Source of the DNA: Dendrolimus kikuchii
Taxonomy: Eukaryota > Arthropoda > Insecta > Lepidoptera > Lasiocampidae
DNA length: 64,000 nucleotides
Reading direction: 5' to 3'
NCBI GenBank assembly: GCA_019925095.2
Contig: CM034413.1
Coordinates: 13,165,001-13,229,000 of the forward strand
How positions within the stretch are numbered: position 1 is the first letter of the stretch; the number at the start of each line of letters is the position of its first letter. The position numbers were made by a program, and so were the translations under genes. Under the pieces are notes generated by a model. The model saw only the letters and a program-made list of their open reading frames with translations, did no database searches and was not told where the DNA came from. Shown piece by piece: positions 52,391 to 63,244 of this stretch.

Positions 52391-52520
52391 GGACAAGTGG
52401 AAAAACGATACGCAACGGACAAGTGGAAAAACGAAGGGCAACGGATAAGTGGAAAAAAGAATCGCAACGGATAAGTGGAAAAATAAATGACATCGGACAA
52501 GTGGAAAAACGAATCGCAAC
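52391..52520. repeat. 26-bp minisatellite, five units
   Basis: Five adjacent 26-bp units of GGACAAGTGGAAAAACGAAT then CGCAAC, without length change, at 52391, 52417, 52443, 52469 and 52495. The reverse complement of 23 bp of the unit stands alone at 52591-52613. The period is not a multiple of three, so it is not a protein repeat. Confidence 0.85.
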
Positions 52521-52613
52521 AAAATTTTAACTTGAACTTTTACGGGCAAGTTTTCAAATTGGACAAGTACATTAACCATCTAAGTCCGTGGCGATTCGTT
52601 TTTCCACTTGTCC

Positions 52614-53200
52614 GTTGAAGTTTTTTTTCAAAATCAGCCGATTCGATCACTGACTAGGGTAATTGAGTTTTCAAAGATCTAATGATACCACTTTGTTTTT
52701 CATCAAAATCGACCTCGAGACTTGTTTGATTATTTTTCCCGCTATTTCCTATAGTTTAAAATTTGGCCCTGAAGGTTCACTTGAAACATTTAGCTTCCCG
52801 CTACTACTACTAGAGGTCCCGGCAGACGTCCTGCCCTGAAATAAAAATCTAGGATCCGATCCCAGCGCCACTTACCGGTTCCAACTGTGAATCTAAATAG
52901 TCTCGGGACCCAGTCAAACACACAAAAAATTTCATTAGAATCGGTAAAGTCGATCTTAAGTTATGTGCGTACATACATTTCTATGATTCATTTTTATACC
53001 TTTTAAACCTTCCCTCGACTTCTGCAAATAATTCAAAAACAAAATTAGCCAAATCAGTCCGGGTCGTTCTCGAGTTTTAGAGAGACTAACGAACAGTAAT
53101 TGATTTTTATATATATAGATATGACTTCGGTAATGTCGTTGAGCAATGTCATGTTATTTGAATAAAAACTTGAATTTGTATAATGAGAGAGACAAAGTTT
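52614..53200. other. intergenic with a reversed Helitron-like segment
   Basis: 52805-52965 resembles, in reverse, the 55443-55599 repeat (CTAG followed by CCCGGCAGACGTCCTGCCCTG). Otherwise AT-rich without exons. Confidence 0.4.
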
Positions 53201-53212
53201 CAGAACAAAGGT

Positions 53213-53376
53213 ACATACATACATAACTTCACGCCAGTTCCCTTGCGGGGTAGGCACGAACAACAGAGCGCCATTTAGGCTTATTCTTACACACCTCACT
53301 TGCTTCTTTGACATTCATAACTCTTTTCATGCACGCTCGTCTGTTCTTAAGGCTCCTGACATCACCTTCTGCTAGT
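53213..53376 (-). mobile_element. RTE-A 3' end, 164 bp, with 11-bp TSD
   Basis: AGAACAAAGGT at 53202-53212 recurs at 53377-53387. Confidence 0.85.
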
Positions 53377-53461
53377 AGAACAAAGGTCCCATAGGTTTTT
53401 CTGTCAAAGCATAACAGACTTACTCGGGCATTCATAATATTAGCATATGTTAGATCTTAAA

Positions 53462-54185
53462 AGTTATCGTCGTCAGCCAACAACTGTCCACTGCTGGACG
53501 TAGGCTTCCCCAAGTCGGCGCCACTCATCATGGTCCTCTGCCTTCCCAGCGACCTTGCACAGGTCGTCAGTCCATCGGGCTGGAGGGCGTCGGACACTAC
53601 GTTTACCGAGACGCGGTCTCCACTCCAGGACTCGTCTGCTCCATCGGCCATCGGTTCTGCGGCAAATGTGACCGGCCTACTGCCACTACAACATGCTAAT
53701 TTTGCGAGCTATGTCGATTACCTTGGTTTTCTTACGGATATCGTATAATAATAATAATAATCGGCAGACAAACACACATATTGTATATCCCCAAACTAAG
53801 CAAGTCACGCTTGTGTTATGGGTAATATACAACGGACTACTCTGGGGCCGATCCCAGACACCCAGACCATAGTAAATAACGGAGAAAATACGTTTCCGAA
53901 ATTTACTATACCAGGAATCGAACCCGGAGCCTCTGCGTTATAGTGAGGTAGGCCGGCAAAGGTTTAGCCCGCTCAACCACAGAGGTCGTCGTCGTCGATC
54001 GTCATTTCTAACTCTATCCGTAAGAGTAACGCCGAACATATCTCGCTCCATAGCCCGTTGAGCGACTTGAAATTTGTGGACCAGTTCTACCGTCAGTGTC
54101 CACGTCACGGCCCCGTAGGTCTGGACGGGGAGGACGCACTGCTCGGAAACTTTCGTCTTTAGGCATTGCGGGATCGTCGACGAAA
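53462..54185 (-). pseudogene. RTE-B LINE C-terminus split by SINE-T
   Basis: Minus-strand RTE-B sequence occupies 53462-53742 and 53992-54185. It matches the 35815-36205 copy across the gap; the SINE-T at 53755-53988 interrupts the DRIRNE region. Stops are present. Confidence 0.75.
53755..53988 (-). repeat. SINE-T best-preserved copy
   Basis: On the minus strand the head is ACCTCTGTGGTTGAGCGGGC (A-box-like), with a perfect B-box GGTTCGATTCC at about 53921-53931, body, and a (TTA)n tail at 53747-53762. Pol III internal promoter motifs support a tRNA-derived SINE. ATCGT beside both ends may be a short duplication. Confidence 0.8.
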
Positions 54186-54205
54186 AGATGACCTCTTAAA
54201 AATTA

Positions 54206-54407
54206 TACATACATGCATACATACATAACTTCACGCCAGTTCCCTTGCGGGGTAGGCACGAACAACAGAGCGCCATTTAGGCCCATTCTTACACACCTCA
54301 CTTGCTTCTTTGACATTCATAACACTTGTCATGCACACTCGTCTGTTCTTAAGGCTCCTGACATAACCCTCCGCTAGTACACGATCAATTTGATCATGGA
54401 AGGTGTG
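54206..54407 (-). mobile_element. RTE-A 3' end, 202 bp, with 10-bp TSD
   Basis: TTAAAAATTA at 54196-54205 recurs at 54408-54417. It lies at the end of the RTE-B remnant. Confidence 0.85.
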
Positions 54408-54534
54408 TTAAAAATTAATTATATCACATTACACTTAAAAATCATATCACACCAAAATTACTAAAATCAGAAGTTAAAACGTAAGACATATATTATATGT
54501 TCCTGTTTTCTTGACTAAACCTGAAATTCTATCC

Positions 54535-54820
54535 GTGCAGGAACGGAGAAAGAATACAATTTCCTGCGGCCGGGCGGCCTATCGTAAGAGGCGACTTAAC
54601 AACCCACAGCCAGGTGGTAGGGCATTTGCCCGACTGGATGGCTACCACCCCTGGTCTAAAGTATGTCGCCATAACAACCATGAGTTGTGTTCCGGCATTA
54701 GTGATCAGGTTCCAGTCTCCCTTAAGAGAGCAGCAGCGCATTTGTAGGAACTTTGGTGTTGCAAATGTTCCATCAAGTGGGCCGTCTGCCTGTCTGCTGA
54801 TCTCCTCCAATAAAATATAA
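54535..54820 (+). repeat. SINE-M full-length copy
   Basis: ATCCGTGCAGGAACGGAGAA to GCTGATCTCCTCCAATAAAA; an 18-bp gap before CCATCAAGTGGGCC. Confidence 0.8.
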
Positions 54821-54949
54821 AAAAATAGGAAATGGGAATCTAGGTCGGCCTTAACTCAATTAGCCTGGTCTCGTATCCAGATATAAACCGGACCGAGTCG
54901 GATTTAAGGAAACTTTTAGGTATTCTACAGTAAGAGTAAGTGTATTACT

Positions 54950-55157
54950 TTTTCGTTTCTCCACTTCTCACAATTTGCGTTCAGATACATATCGCAGACT
55001 CCTGACACCTGCACACACGTTATACTTTTGTGATAACTCTTTTACAGAGCAGGCTGTCAAACTCTGGAATGCGTTGCCTCTTATTGTTAGAGAGGCCAAA
55101 ACATTACCTACATTTCGGAACTCGCTTAGAAATTACTATCTATCTGTCTGTAAATAA
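54950..55157 (+). pseudogene. LINE-H type C-terminus fragment
   Basis: Frame SHNLRSDTYRRLLTPAHTLY then FTEQAVKLWNALPLIVREAK, ending LSVCK and a stop. Homologous to the C-terminus at 33890-34065. Confidence 0.7.
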
Positions 55158-55239
55158 ATATGTCTAAAATATTAAACATTTTCTTATTTATCTATTGTAA
55201 TATATCTTTATGTATATTATTCTTCTGTACGTGTGTTGA

Positions 55240-55440
55240 CAGTGAACTCCTCCTAAACCGCACCCCGCAAAGGAGTGGAACTCACTGCCGGAGTCTGTTT
55301 TTCCCGAAACCTACAACCTGGGTGTGTTCAAGTCTCGTGTGAATAGGTACCTTCTAGGTAAGCGTGCTCGATCTTAGACCATATCTCCGCTCAAATCGAG
55401 CGAGATAATGGTCAAACGCGAACCTATACGGAATAAAAAA
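55240..55440 (+). pseudogene. LINE-V C-terminus fragment
   Basis: Frame [20 protein letters not shown] then [15 protein letters not shown] and a stop. Same family as 57700-58010. Confidence 0.65.
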
Positions 55441-55442
55441 AA

Positions 55443-55599
55443 AAACGGCTGGACCGATTTGAATGAATTTTTTTGTGTGTGTTCAAGTGGATTCGAGGAT
55501 GGTTTAGATTCACAATTGGACCCGGTAGGTGGCGCTGCAATCGGGTTCTAAATTTTATTTCTTCAGGGCAGAACAACGTCTGCCAGGACAGCTAGTGTT
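55443..55599 (+). repeat. Helitron-like 3' segment ending CTAG
   Basis: CGGCTGGACCGATTTGAATG to CTGCCAGGACAGCTAG with T next. Shares GTGGATTCGAGGATGGTTTA with 21893-22142. Confidence 0.5.
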
Positions 55600-55782
55600 A
55601 ATATAAAATACTTGTCATATATAATATTAATAAATATTATTTATTTAGATTATTTCGTATATACGTATATATTAGTATTCTATAAATGTGTCTGGATTTA
55701 TGTATTTATTAAATTTATAAATTAGTGTAAGTATGTATATTTAAATTGTATAGTCCTATCTTTTTTCTGATCCACCAGCACT

Positions 55783-55872
55783 TTAGTGTTGCAATTTCCA
55801 TTGGTGATGGTAACCGCTTTCCACCAAGTGGGCCCGTCTGCCTGTCTGCTGAACGTCTGCAATAAAAAAAAT
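55783..55872 (+). repeat. SINE-M 3' end
   Basis: GTTGCAATTTCCATTGGTGA to CTGAACGTCTGCAATAAAAA. Confidence 0.65.
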
Positions 55873-56425
55873 GCTTTATTTGGAGCTGTATTCAAGTGGA
55901 AATCAGCTGACGCTGGAGTGTAGTGTAGTTATGAAGTTTTCATATCGCTTCGTAAGCCGGTCGTTATCTCGTTTCCAGGGCCCAGGACACGCTGTCGACG
56001 GTGTCAGTGTCAATTAAATTGACCTTACTCCTAACTCGTGTGTTGCGGGTGCAATTTAAATACCTCACTCCACAGTTTTTACAGCGTTTTTAACTTACCC
56101 AATTGGTTGGAGAGACGTAGCTAATGAAATGTTAGGATATGTTTATATTAGACTAGATATTAGTAGAGAGGCAAATTTGGAAATTTTTGATAATATTTTA
56201 TATAAGATATAATATTTAAAGTTTTACATGTAATAAAATAAATTGAACACATTAAAAAATCTATCGCGTCTGCCAACATGAAAAAATGTAGTGAATACCG
56301 TCTATATACAATTAAGACATTTTCAATTATTATCTACATAATTAATACAATTATGGTAAATTATAGTATAGAGAACAACTTTATACAAAACAGGCGCTAA
56401 TCACAGAATAAATAAAAATATAACA
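55873..56425. other. intergenic, no gene seen
   Basis: AT-rich, no exon or repeat boundary recognised. Confidence 0.4.
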
Positions 56426-56429
56426 GTAT

Positions 56430-56705
56430 TATATAATATTTTCTTAAGTTTTCGCGACTTGTATACATAATAAAACTACGTTTTAACGGTTTTAAGCGCG
56501 GTAATTTTATTTGATTTCGGTTTTTCCGACGTTTCGGCCACTTTTCAGCGGCCGTGATCACGGAAGACAAAGATGTCAAGTGTCAACGAGGATTGTTAAA
56601 GTGTTATTTAGCCTACCGCCAACTTGTTAATTTTAATTTTGTTCATGGTTATTATTTACTCTATGGGAGCCTAATCTAATTTACTACCGCTTCGCAACCA
56701 TAACT
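56430..56705 (+). repeat. single arm of the fold-back family
   Basis: TTTTCTTAAGTTTTCGCGAC start is shared with 25866; continues through CCGACGTTTCGGCCACTTTT to GGGAGCCTAATCTAATTTAC. Confidence 0.65.
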
Positions 56706-57180
56706 AATAACTTGAAATGGCCGATTATATCGTTTAGAAATAAGAGGGTACATAACAAAATTAATTATTAACCTTAAAAAGAAACATGTAAAGAACAACT
56801 ATGCAACTAAATAAATGTAACACTATAAGTAGAATACTGAACCTAAGTCACCGTCGTCTATGAGTAAGGTGTTCAGAAGACTGGCTAAGTTTTCTCGCTG
56901 GATTGCCATACTGATCCGTTGACCGAGACCCTCCGATCACCTGAAGAGTCAACGAGTGGTTTTGATATATCTAACCTAAGTTAAAACTTTTAATATTTAT
57001 TCTAAAAGCAATATACGAGTGGACCATTATCGTAAGCTATTAAAATCTAAACGCCTATAGTGTTACAACCAGTCTTGTAGCCTTCGATTAATGACCTTTA
57101 AAGAGTGATTAATACTTGAGGAGAACATTACTAGCGTACGGCTAAGTGTTCAATGTTGCAAGGTGTGATTATCAATAATC
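56706..57180. other. intergenic, no gene seen
   Basis: No exon or repeat assigned. Confidence 0.4.
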
Positions 57181-57183
57181 TGT

Positions 57184-57375
57184 TTTTTTTATTATTATTA
57201 TTAACATCTCTACGGACTCGACTTCCCTACCCTTTTTTACTACTTAATTTCTATGAAAAATTTTAGACTCCATACACGCTTATTGTTTATTTTTGTTACT
57301 GTGTGTGACATTAATTTAGTGATTTTTATGTTGTGGTGTACCTTAAGAATAACTTATTATATTAATTTATCCTAT
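57184..57375 (+). repeat. repeat family E copy
   Basis: Reverse orientation of 32050-32214: TTATTATTATTAACATCTCT, CCATACACGCTTATTGTTTA, GTTGTGGTGTACC. Confidence 0.5.
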
Positions 57376-57699
57376 TTTTAATACTAAACTTATACTAATG
57401 TAGAGTGTATCTGTTACATGCTGGTGTTGTGAGGAAGTGCATGTGCAGTGTTGGCCTTATATCTATACTTATATATAGTCCTATCTAGTACCATGTGTGT
57501 TGGTTTTTTCTTTTCTGTGCCTGGGTTATTAATTTTTAGGCTCTTTGTGTGTCTTGGTTTGTTTGTGAGGTGTGCGCGTAATGCAATGCGATGGTAGTGC
57601 GCGTTGGTTTGAGTATGTGTATAAGTTTTTCAATCAATTATCAATAATCTTAAAGCCGTAATTTGTATAGAAACGAGACATGAGTTTTTTTTTTTAAAT

Positions 57700-58010
57700 G
57701 GAAGTATAGGTTTGCGTTCGACCACTGTTTCACCTGATGTTGAGTGATGACGCGGTCAAGGATGGAGCACGCCTACCTAGAAGATACCTATTCACTCGTG
57801 ACTTGAAGACTTCAAGATTTTATTTGTCAGGAAAAACAGACTTCGGCAAATTATTCCACTCTCCGGCAGTGCGCACCAGATAAGCTGAAGCGAAACGCTT
57901 GGTTCTCACTGGTGGTGTTTCCACCATGTAACTGTGGTGCAAACCGGTGCGTCTGGTTGTCCGATGGTAAAATGGGGATGGAATCAGCTCGTACAATTCT
58001 AAGGATAAAT
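57700..58010 (-). pseudogene. LINE-V reverse transcriptase C-terminus
   Basis: Minus-strand frame [49 protein letters not shown], stop, [21 protein letters not shown] single internal stop interrupts an otherwise continuous 90-codon C-terminus. Confidence 0.7.
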
Positions 58011-58069
58011 AAAACGATCCTAATTGTTAAATGAAGAAGAAAATTAAACAGGCCCACAAAAAATAGTTA

Positions 58070-58145
58070 TGTGTGCTGGGTGTAAGACTATGTATTCTGG
58101 CGTATTTTTTTTCCCGCTGTACACGAATCTGAATTCATAGTTGAG
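58070..58145. repeat. short repeat shared in inverse with 58960-59045
   Basis: GTGTGCTGGGTGTAAGACTA and CCCGCTGTACACGAATCTGA recur in reverse complement at 58960-59045. Origin unknown. Confidence 0.45.
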
Positions 58146-58214
58146 GGTCATTGTGCAAATGATCGAGAAACCACCAAAACCGATGTTTTTTATTGGTTTT
58201 GTCTCGACTATTTT

Positions 58215-58534
58215 TTTAATTTTTTTATTGCACGAGTTTAGCAGACAGGCAGACATCCCACTTGATGGAAAGCTGTTACCATCGCCTATAGACATTAACA
58301 ACACCAAAGGTGCTACAAATGCGCTGCTGCTCTCTTAAGGGGGAGACTGGAACCTAGTCCCTAATACCGGAACACAACACAAGGTTGTTATGGCGACATA
58401 CTTTAGACCAGGGGTGGTAGCCATCCAGTCGGGCAAATGCCCTACCACCTGGCTGTGGGTTGTTTTGTCGCTTCTTACGACAGGCCGCCAGGCCACAGGA
58501 AATTGTATTCTTTCTCCGTTCCTGCACGGATAAA
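58215..58534 (-). repeat. SINE-M full-length copy
   Basis: T-rich head at 58215, GCACGAGTTTAGCAGACAGG, to CTTTCTCCGTTCCTGCACGG. Best complete copy in reverse orientation. Confidence 0.85.
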
Positions 58535-58559
58535 ACTATTTGCTCATTGACCTCCCTTT

Positions 58560-58890
58560 TTTACCTGGGAAAATTCGATTGAGGAGGCGGTGTTACAGCC
58601 ACGCCAGGGTTTAGGATACCCACTAAAACCCCTGGCTGATCTTCAAACATCCTTTGTTGAGAGCCGGGCGGTGGGCTCGCTTGCGTATATTCATCTCCAG
58701 TCCGGACGGACGACAGCCTGCCCCTTTATGGGCTAGCCCATCCATTTGTTACCTGGAGAGCTGGGTCTTCGGCTGCCTTGGGTCTCACCTAGACGTGAGA
58801 GGGGGCGAGCGTATCCGTGCGCGTATTTCCTCTCCGACCTTTATGTGCGGGGGATCCGGTTGCCCCGCCAGTTGCTCGCACGGCCGTAGC
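58560..58890 (-). repeat. R1-clade LINE 3' UTR fragment
   Basis: GGATACCCACTAAAACCCCT and related GC-rich blocks as at 26505-26752. Confidence 0.55.
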
Positions 58891-59189
58891 TTTACATGAG
58901 TGAGCTACTTACGGCTCCGGCGGGAGGGGATCGTGGAGGTCTGCTCCCTACTCCCATTGACCCCCGATTCTGTCTTCAGATTCGTGTTCAGCGGGAAAAA
59001 ATACGTCACAAAATCATAGTCTGACACCCAGCACACAATCAATTTCAGGTATGTTCCGCCGAAAGATCTCTCAGTGTCCTTAGGTCTGGCAATAATTTTT
59101 TTGCTAGGTTTGGATCTTAATAGTTTTCGTGATCGAACCCAAGCAGATAGTACTTGATAACTATCTTCTCTATTGAAATTTGGGTGCTT

Positions 59190-59300
59190 TTTTCGAAATA
59201 TATCTTTGTTTTCCGTGATCACGACTACTGAAGTGGCCGAAACGTCGAAGTAAAAATCTAATGAAATGCCGCGCTTAAAACCGTGAAAAGGTAGTTTTAG
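59190..59300 (-). repeat. degenerate arm of the fold-back family
   Basis: CCGTGATCACGACTACTGAA, GTGGCCGAAACGTCGAAG, GCCGCGCTTAAAACCGTG. Confidence 0.55.
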
Positions 59301-59985
59301 TTGTCCTCTCTTTTTAATCGACAGGGATTGAAGAAATTCACTAATAAACATGCGTTTATTTAAAAAATCTCCGAACAAATAAAATTTGACTTTCATCTTT
59401 TTCGACTAATCGATCGATCTATTGAAATTGGATCGCCTGGCAACATCTAGCGTTGCACTTTGGCGCGGACATGATAAACAGCTTGTCGCGATACGGCCTT
59501 GGTGTTGCTAAACTTTTGAAATTTTACACACAACTGATTGATGTTTTTCAAACTGTTAGAAATCTATGTTTTTTTAACATTCATTATGATATATTGGTAA
59601 AACGCCGTTGCCAACGCAGTGGTTCTTTTAATTTATAGTGCCATTATTGAGGTTAAATTTTGACTGATTATATGTTCCGTATAATTTTAATTTGTTTTAA
59701 CAACATAAAATGACTACGGGGACCTTAATAAGATTTTACCAGAAAAAAATTCTTCAAAATACAAAGCAAAGCAAACTTCGCCGATACACGCTAGATTTGT
59801 GCGGAACAGCTCACTAAGAAGAAAAGAGAGATGTAGCTCTTTCGCTCAGAACTGTATCACTCCTTTAGCTCTTTAGCTCACTTAGCTCAGTAGAAATTGG
59901 AATGAGACCGCTCTGCCAAGAGTCGACAGGGCTAGAGCGAGGCGCGTTGTGACATGAACAGTGAGATTCTGTGAGATATTACATT
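59301..59985. other. intergenic, no gene seen
   Basis: 59805-59925 echoes the repeat beside the hAT at 4915 (CACTAAGAAGAAAAGAG and CTCTTTAGCTC motifs). No exon. Confidence 0.4.
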
Positions 59986-59987
59986 TT

Positions 59988-60160
59988 TTTTATGGCCTGA
60001 AGCAGGCAAACAGGTCGACGGCCCACTTGATGGAAGGTGGTTACCGTCGAATAAGGCCTTTTTTAACACCAGGGGCGTTAGCACACGCGTTGCCAACCTC
60101 TAAGAAATTTTATAACGCCCTTCTTAAACGACACCCATGTTCGTAGCGCAGAGGGAAAAC
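59988..60160 (-). repeat. diverged SINE-M relative
   Basis: CAGGTCGACGGCCCACTTGA, GGTGGTTACCGTCG, then a tail unlike SINE-M (GCGTTGCCAACCTCTAAGAA). Possibly a LINE 3' end. Confidence 0.5.
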
Positions 60161-60171
60161 CTCGGCAGGAA

Positions 60172-60672
60172 GTTTTTTTTAACCGACTTCAAAAAAAGGA
60201 GGAGGTTCTCAATTCGTCGTGATCTTTTTTTTTGTTTTTTTTTTATGTATGTTCACCGATTACTCCGAGATTTATTATCCGATTTACGTGATTCTTTTTT
60301 TGTTCGACGCGGAATACCTTCCATTTGGTACCCTAAAAATTTGACATAGTTTGGCCCAGTAGTTTTCATTTTACGAACATTTTTTTGTTCCCGTTTCTTG
60401 GGACCTATATTTTTTAAGGAGCGCTGCACCTTTCGTAGGTCTACCCATACATAGCTAGACACTAAAAAGTATAAAATAACTTATTTCTAAAGCTATTATT
60501 ATTAATATATATTATCTAAAACATCTTAAAGTCGGTGCTTAGTAATTTTCAAAATATAGTAATTTTTATGTTTTACTTTGCACCGACTTCAAGATGTTTT
60601 AGATAATATATATTAATAATAATAGCTTTAGGAATAACTTATTTTATACTTTTTACTTTTTGAAGTCGGTTT
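60172..60672. repeat. GAAGTCGGTT repeat family, second copy
   Basis: TTAACCGACTTCAAAAAAAG at the left and TTTTTGAAGTCGGTTTTTTT at the right, inverted relative to 42985-43493. Contains a long palindrome at 60478-60646. Confidence 0.55.
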
Positions 60673-60684
60673 TTTTAAACTAAG

Positions 60685-60965
60685 TTTTTTTTATTGCAGG
60701 AGTTCAGCAGACAGGCAGACGGCCCATTTGATGGAAAGCGGTTACCATCGCCTATGGACATTTGCAACCAAAGGTGCTACAAATGCGTTGTTGCTCTCTT
60801 AAGGGAGACTGGTCACTAATGCCGGAACAAAACTCAAGATTGTTATGGGGACATGCTTTAGACAGGCAAATGTCCTACCACCTGGGTGTGGGTTGTTTTG
60901 TCGCTTCTTACGACAGGCCGCCTGGCCGCAGGAAATTGTATTCTTTCTGCGTTCCTGCACGGATT
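60685..60965 (-). repeat. SINE-M near full-length copy
   Basis: GCAGGAGTTCAGCAGACAGG to TCTTTCTGCGTTCCTGCACG, with a 33-bp gap around the GGTAGCCATCC block. Confidence 0.8.
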
Positions 60966-61196
60966 TAAATATTGATGTTCAGTTCTTATGTCGTACCAGC
61001 CGTTCATATTTCTTTTTATCGGTTAAAATTTGACATAGGCTCCATACAAGTAATAACAAATTTCTACCAGTTCTAAGACAAGTGAATGAATAGTTAAGAT
61101 ATAGAACCTGTACTGAGCGAGTGAAACAAGTGTTTAAATGGGAACTAGCTCATTCAGTCATTCATATTTGTCGTTCGCGAGGTATGCAAGTCAAAG

Positions 61197-62153
61197 TGTT
61201 CAAACACGTTGACTTGCGGGCGCGGTAGCGGGCGCGGTCGCGAAATAACAAACATATGGCGTAATATCCAAGTGTTCACGCTGCGAAATGCACGCGCGCT
61301 CTAAGTAGCGGGCAAGCTAGCGACTGGCGCGCGCGTTCCGCTCGCGGCAATATCAAACGCATGAGTCGTATGCGTGTGTTCACGTTGAACTAGCGGCGAA
61401 GCGCGCGATTCACTCGCGACGTCAGGTAAGTTCAACCAGTATGAACGACAGAGTACTTTATATATACGGGTATAGAGTCAACAGCCATAATATATATACT
61501 AACGCACTTTATCGGTATACGACACAATACAACGGCAAAAACCGTCCAGGGCGTCCAGTATTATTTTGATTTTTATATTAGATTTTTGGAAATTGCGGGA
61601 GTTAATAATTTAACTCCTGCAATTCCCAAAAGCCGTTTCAAAAAATGTTACCTAACCTTGTTTGAATTTGAATTACTGTTATTATGTATAAAAAAATGAT
61701 AATTAACTATGTTTTTTTTTATTCACCTTATAGTTACACATTGTAGTTCTTCGGGCTTTATGCTTTTATGAAAATTTTCGTCTTCTTTTGAAATCTCACT
61801 CCTTATTGAATCCAATACGTAATCGAAACAGTTAACAGTCATCCTGGTATATCCAAAAAATCTTGAAGGATGATCTCTCAAATTACTGATATATATAAAG
61901 TATGTAATTCACCATACCGTTCTCTTTCTTTATTAATTTCGTGCACACCAATTCTAATTTTTATCATCTCCCACTTTAGATATGAATTTTCAGTTAAAAA
62001 TAAAAGATCGTCGTCCATATTTTCTATCTCTGAAAACACAAAAACTCGCGCAAACGCCTGGCGGCCAATGTGAACGCGAACTCGCTACGTCTACCGCGCC
62101 CGCGCCCGCCACCGCGACCGCCACCGCGCCCGCGAGTCAACGTGAATGAACAC
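61197..62153. mobile_element. second PIF/Harbinger element, internally deleted
   Basis: Left GTGTTCAAACACGTTGACTT then GCGGGCGCGG; right, reverse complemented, GTGTTCATTCACGTTGACTC then GCGGGCGCGG. About 30-bp GC-rich inverted ends. A transposase N-terminal remnant is inside, and a strong palindrome lies at about 61588-61628. Confidence 0.8.
61735..62021 (-). pseudogene. HARBI1-type transposase N-terminus, frameshifted
   Basis: Starts MDDDLLFLTENSYLKWEMIK at 62021, continues ERERYGELHTLY, then after a frame break RFFGYTRMTVNCFDYVLDSI and KPEELQCVT. The RFFxYTRM-x-FDYxL pattern is the HARBI1 N-terminal helical region. The catalytic domain is deleted. Confidence 0.75.
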
Positions 62154-62640
62154 TAATAGACGTGCAGCGATTTTCTTTGCTCTGTGTTTCAAACGCATCT
62201 CAAAGACAGCCCATTCGGACTATATAAAGAAGTTTTCACGTGAAAGCAATAAAGTTTAATATATAATAAACCGTTTGACGCTGCACACTGGAAATAAACT
62301 CGTAGGAATTCACTATTACGCCATTTGTTTACAATTTCTATCCATTCATCATGTTAATTTAATTAAGTGGAGCGACACGTTTGGCGGCTGGCAATACGGC
62401 CGATAATAAATCATTGCAATCCGCCTCGTGGCGACACGTCTTGTTACAATTTGAATAGTTACGCCGGAGCTATAATATTTATGACAAATTTTATGTGTAT
62501 CTAAGATCCACAGTAATCCAAATTTATTGTGAACTAGCTATGTCAGCGGAACTTTGTTCGCGTTGCCATCGTCACGTTTGTTAGTGAATTGCAACAGCAG
62601 CACCGAAATGTGACCGCGTTGTCATATTTTTCACTGTATT
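62154..62640. other. intergenic, no gene seen
   Basis: Unique-looking sequence, no exon signals. Confidence 0.4.
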
Positions 62641-62647
62641 CGTCTAA

Positions 62648-63242
62648 CTCTTTTTTTATTTTTTATTGCATGAGTTCAGTAGACAGGCAGACAGCCCACT
62701 TGATTGAAAGCGGTTACCATCGCCTATGGACATTTGCAACACCGAAGGTGCTACAAATACGCTGCTGCTCTCTAAAGGAAGACTGGAATCTTGTCACTAA
62801 TACCGGGACACAACTCAAGGTTGTTATGGCGACATGCCTTAGACCATGTGGAAAGAATGCATAATGAAAGAATGACTAAACAGATATACAATGCAAAAGT
62901 GGATGGATGCAGAAGTCGTGGAAGGCCACGACACACCTTCCATGATCAAATTGATCGTGTACTAGCGGAGGGTGATGTCAGGAGCCTTAAGAACAGACGA
63001 GTGTGCATGACAAGAGTTATGAATGTCAAAGAAGCAAGTGAGGTGTGTAAGAATGGGCCTAAGTGGCGCTCTGTTGTTCGTGCCTACCCCGCAAGGGAAC
63101 TGGCGTAAAGTGATGTATGTATGTATATATGCTTTAGACCAAGGGTGGTAGCCATCCAGTCGGGCAAACGCCCTACCACCTGGCTGTGGGGTGACCGCCC
63201 GACCGCAGGAAATTATATTCTTCCTCCGTTCCTGCACGGATA
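62648..63242 (-). repeat. SINE-M copy split by RTE-A
   Basis: Segments 62648-62846 and 63130-63242 form one SINE-M, broken at CTTTAGACCA. Confidence 0.85.
62847..63129 (+). mobile_element. RTE-A 3' end, 283 bp, nested in SINE-M
   Basis: TGCCTTAGACCA (62835-62846) and TGCTTTAGACCA (63130-63141) form a 12-bp duplication with one mismatch. Frame open from RMHNERMTKQIYN to AYPARELA. Confidence 0.9.
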
Positions 63243-63244
63243 AA

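Noticed and set aside
52391..52520. Regularly spaced repeats that could suggest a CRISPR array
   Set aside because: Units are directly adjacent 26-bp repeats without unique spacers, in a eukaryotic genome; it is a minisatellite.
53915..53990. tRNA gene suggested by A-box and B-box motifs
   Set aside because: The sequence continues into a shared SINE body and (TTA)n tail and recurs five times; there is no full cloverleaf, so it is a tRNA-derived SINE.
58905..59396. 163-codon minus-strand open frame as a host gene
   Set aside because: It runs through a fold-back family arm (59190-59300) and a repeat shared in reverse with 58070-58145, so it is a chance frame over a repeat chimera.
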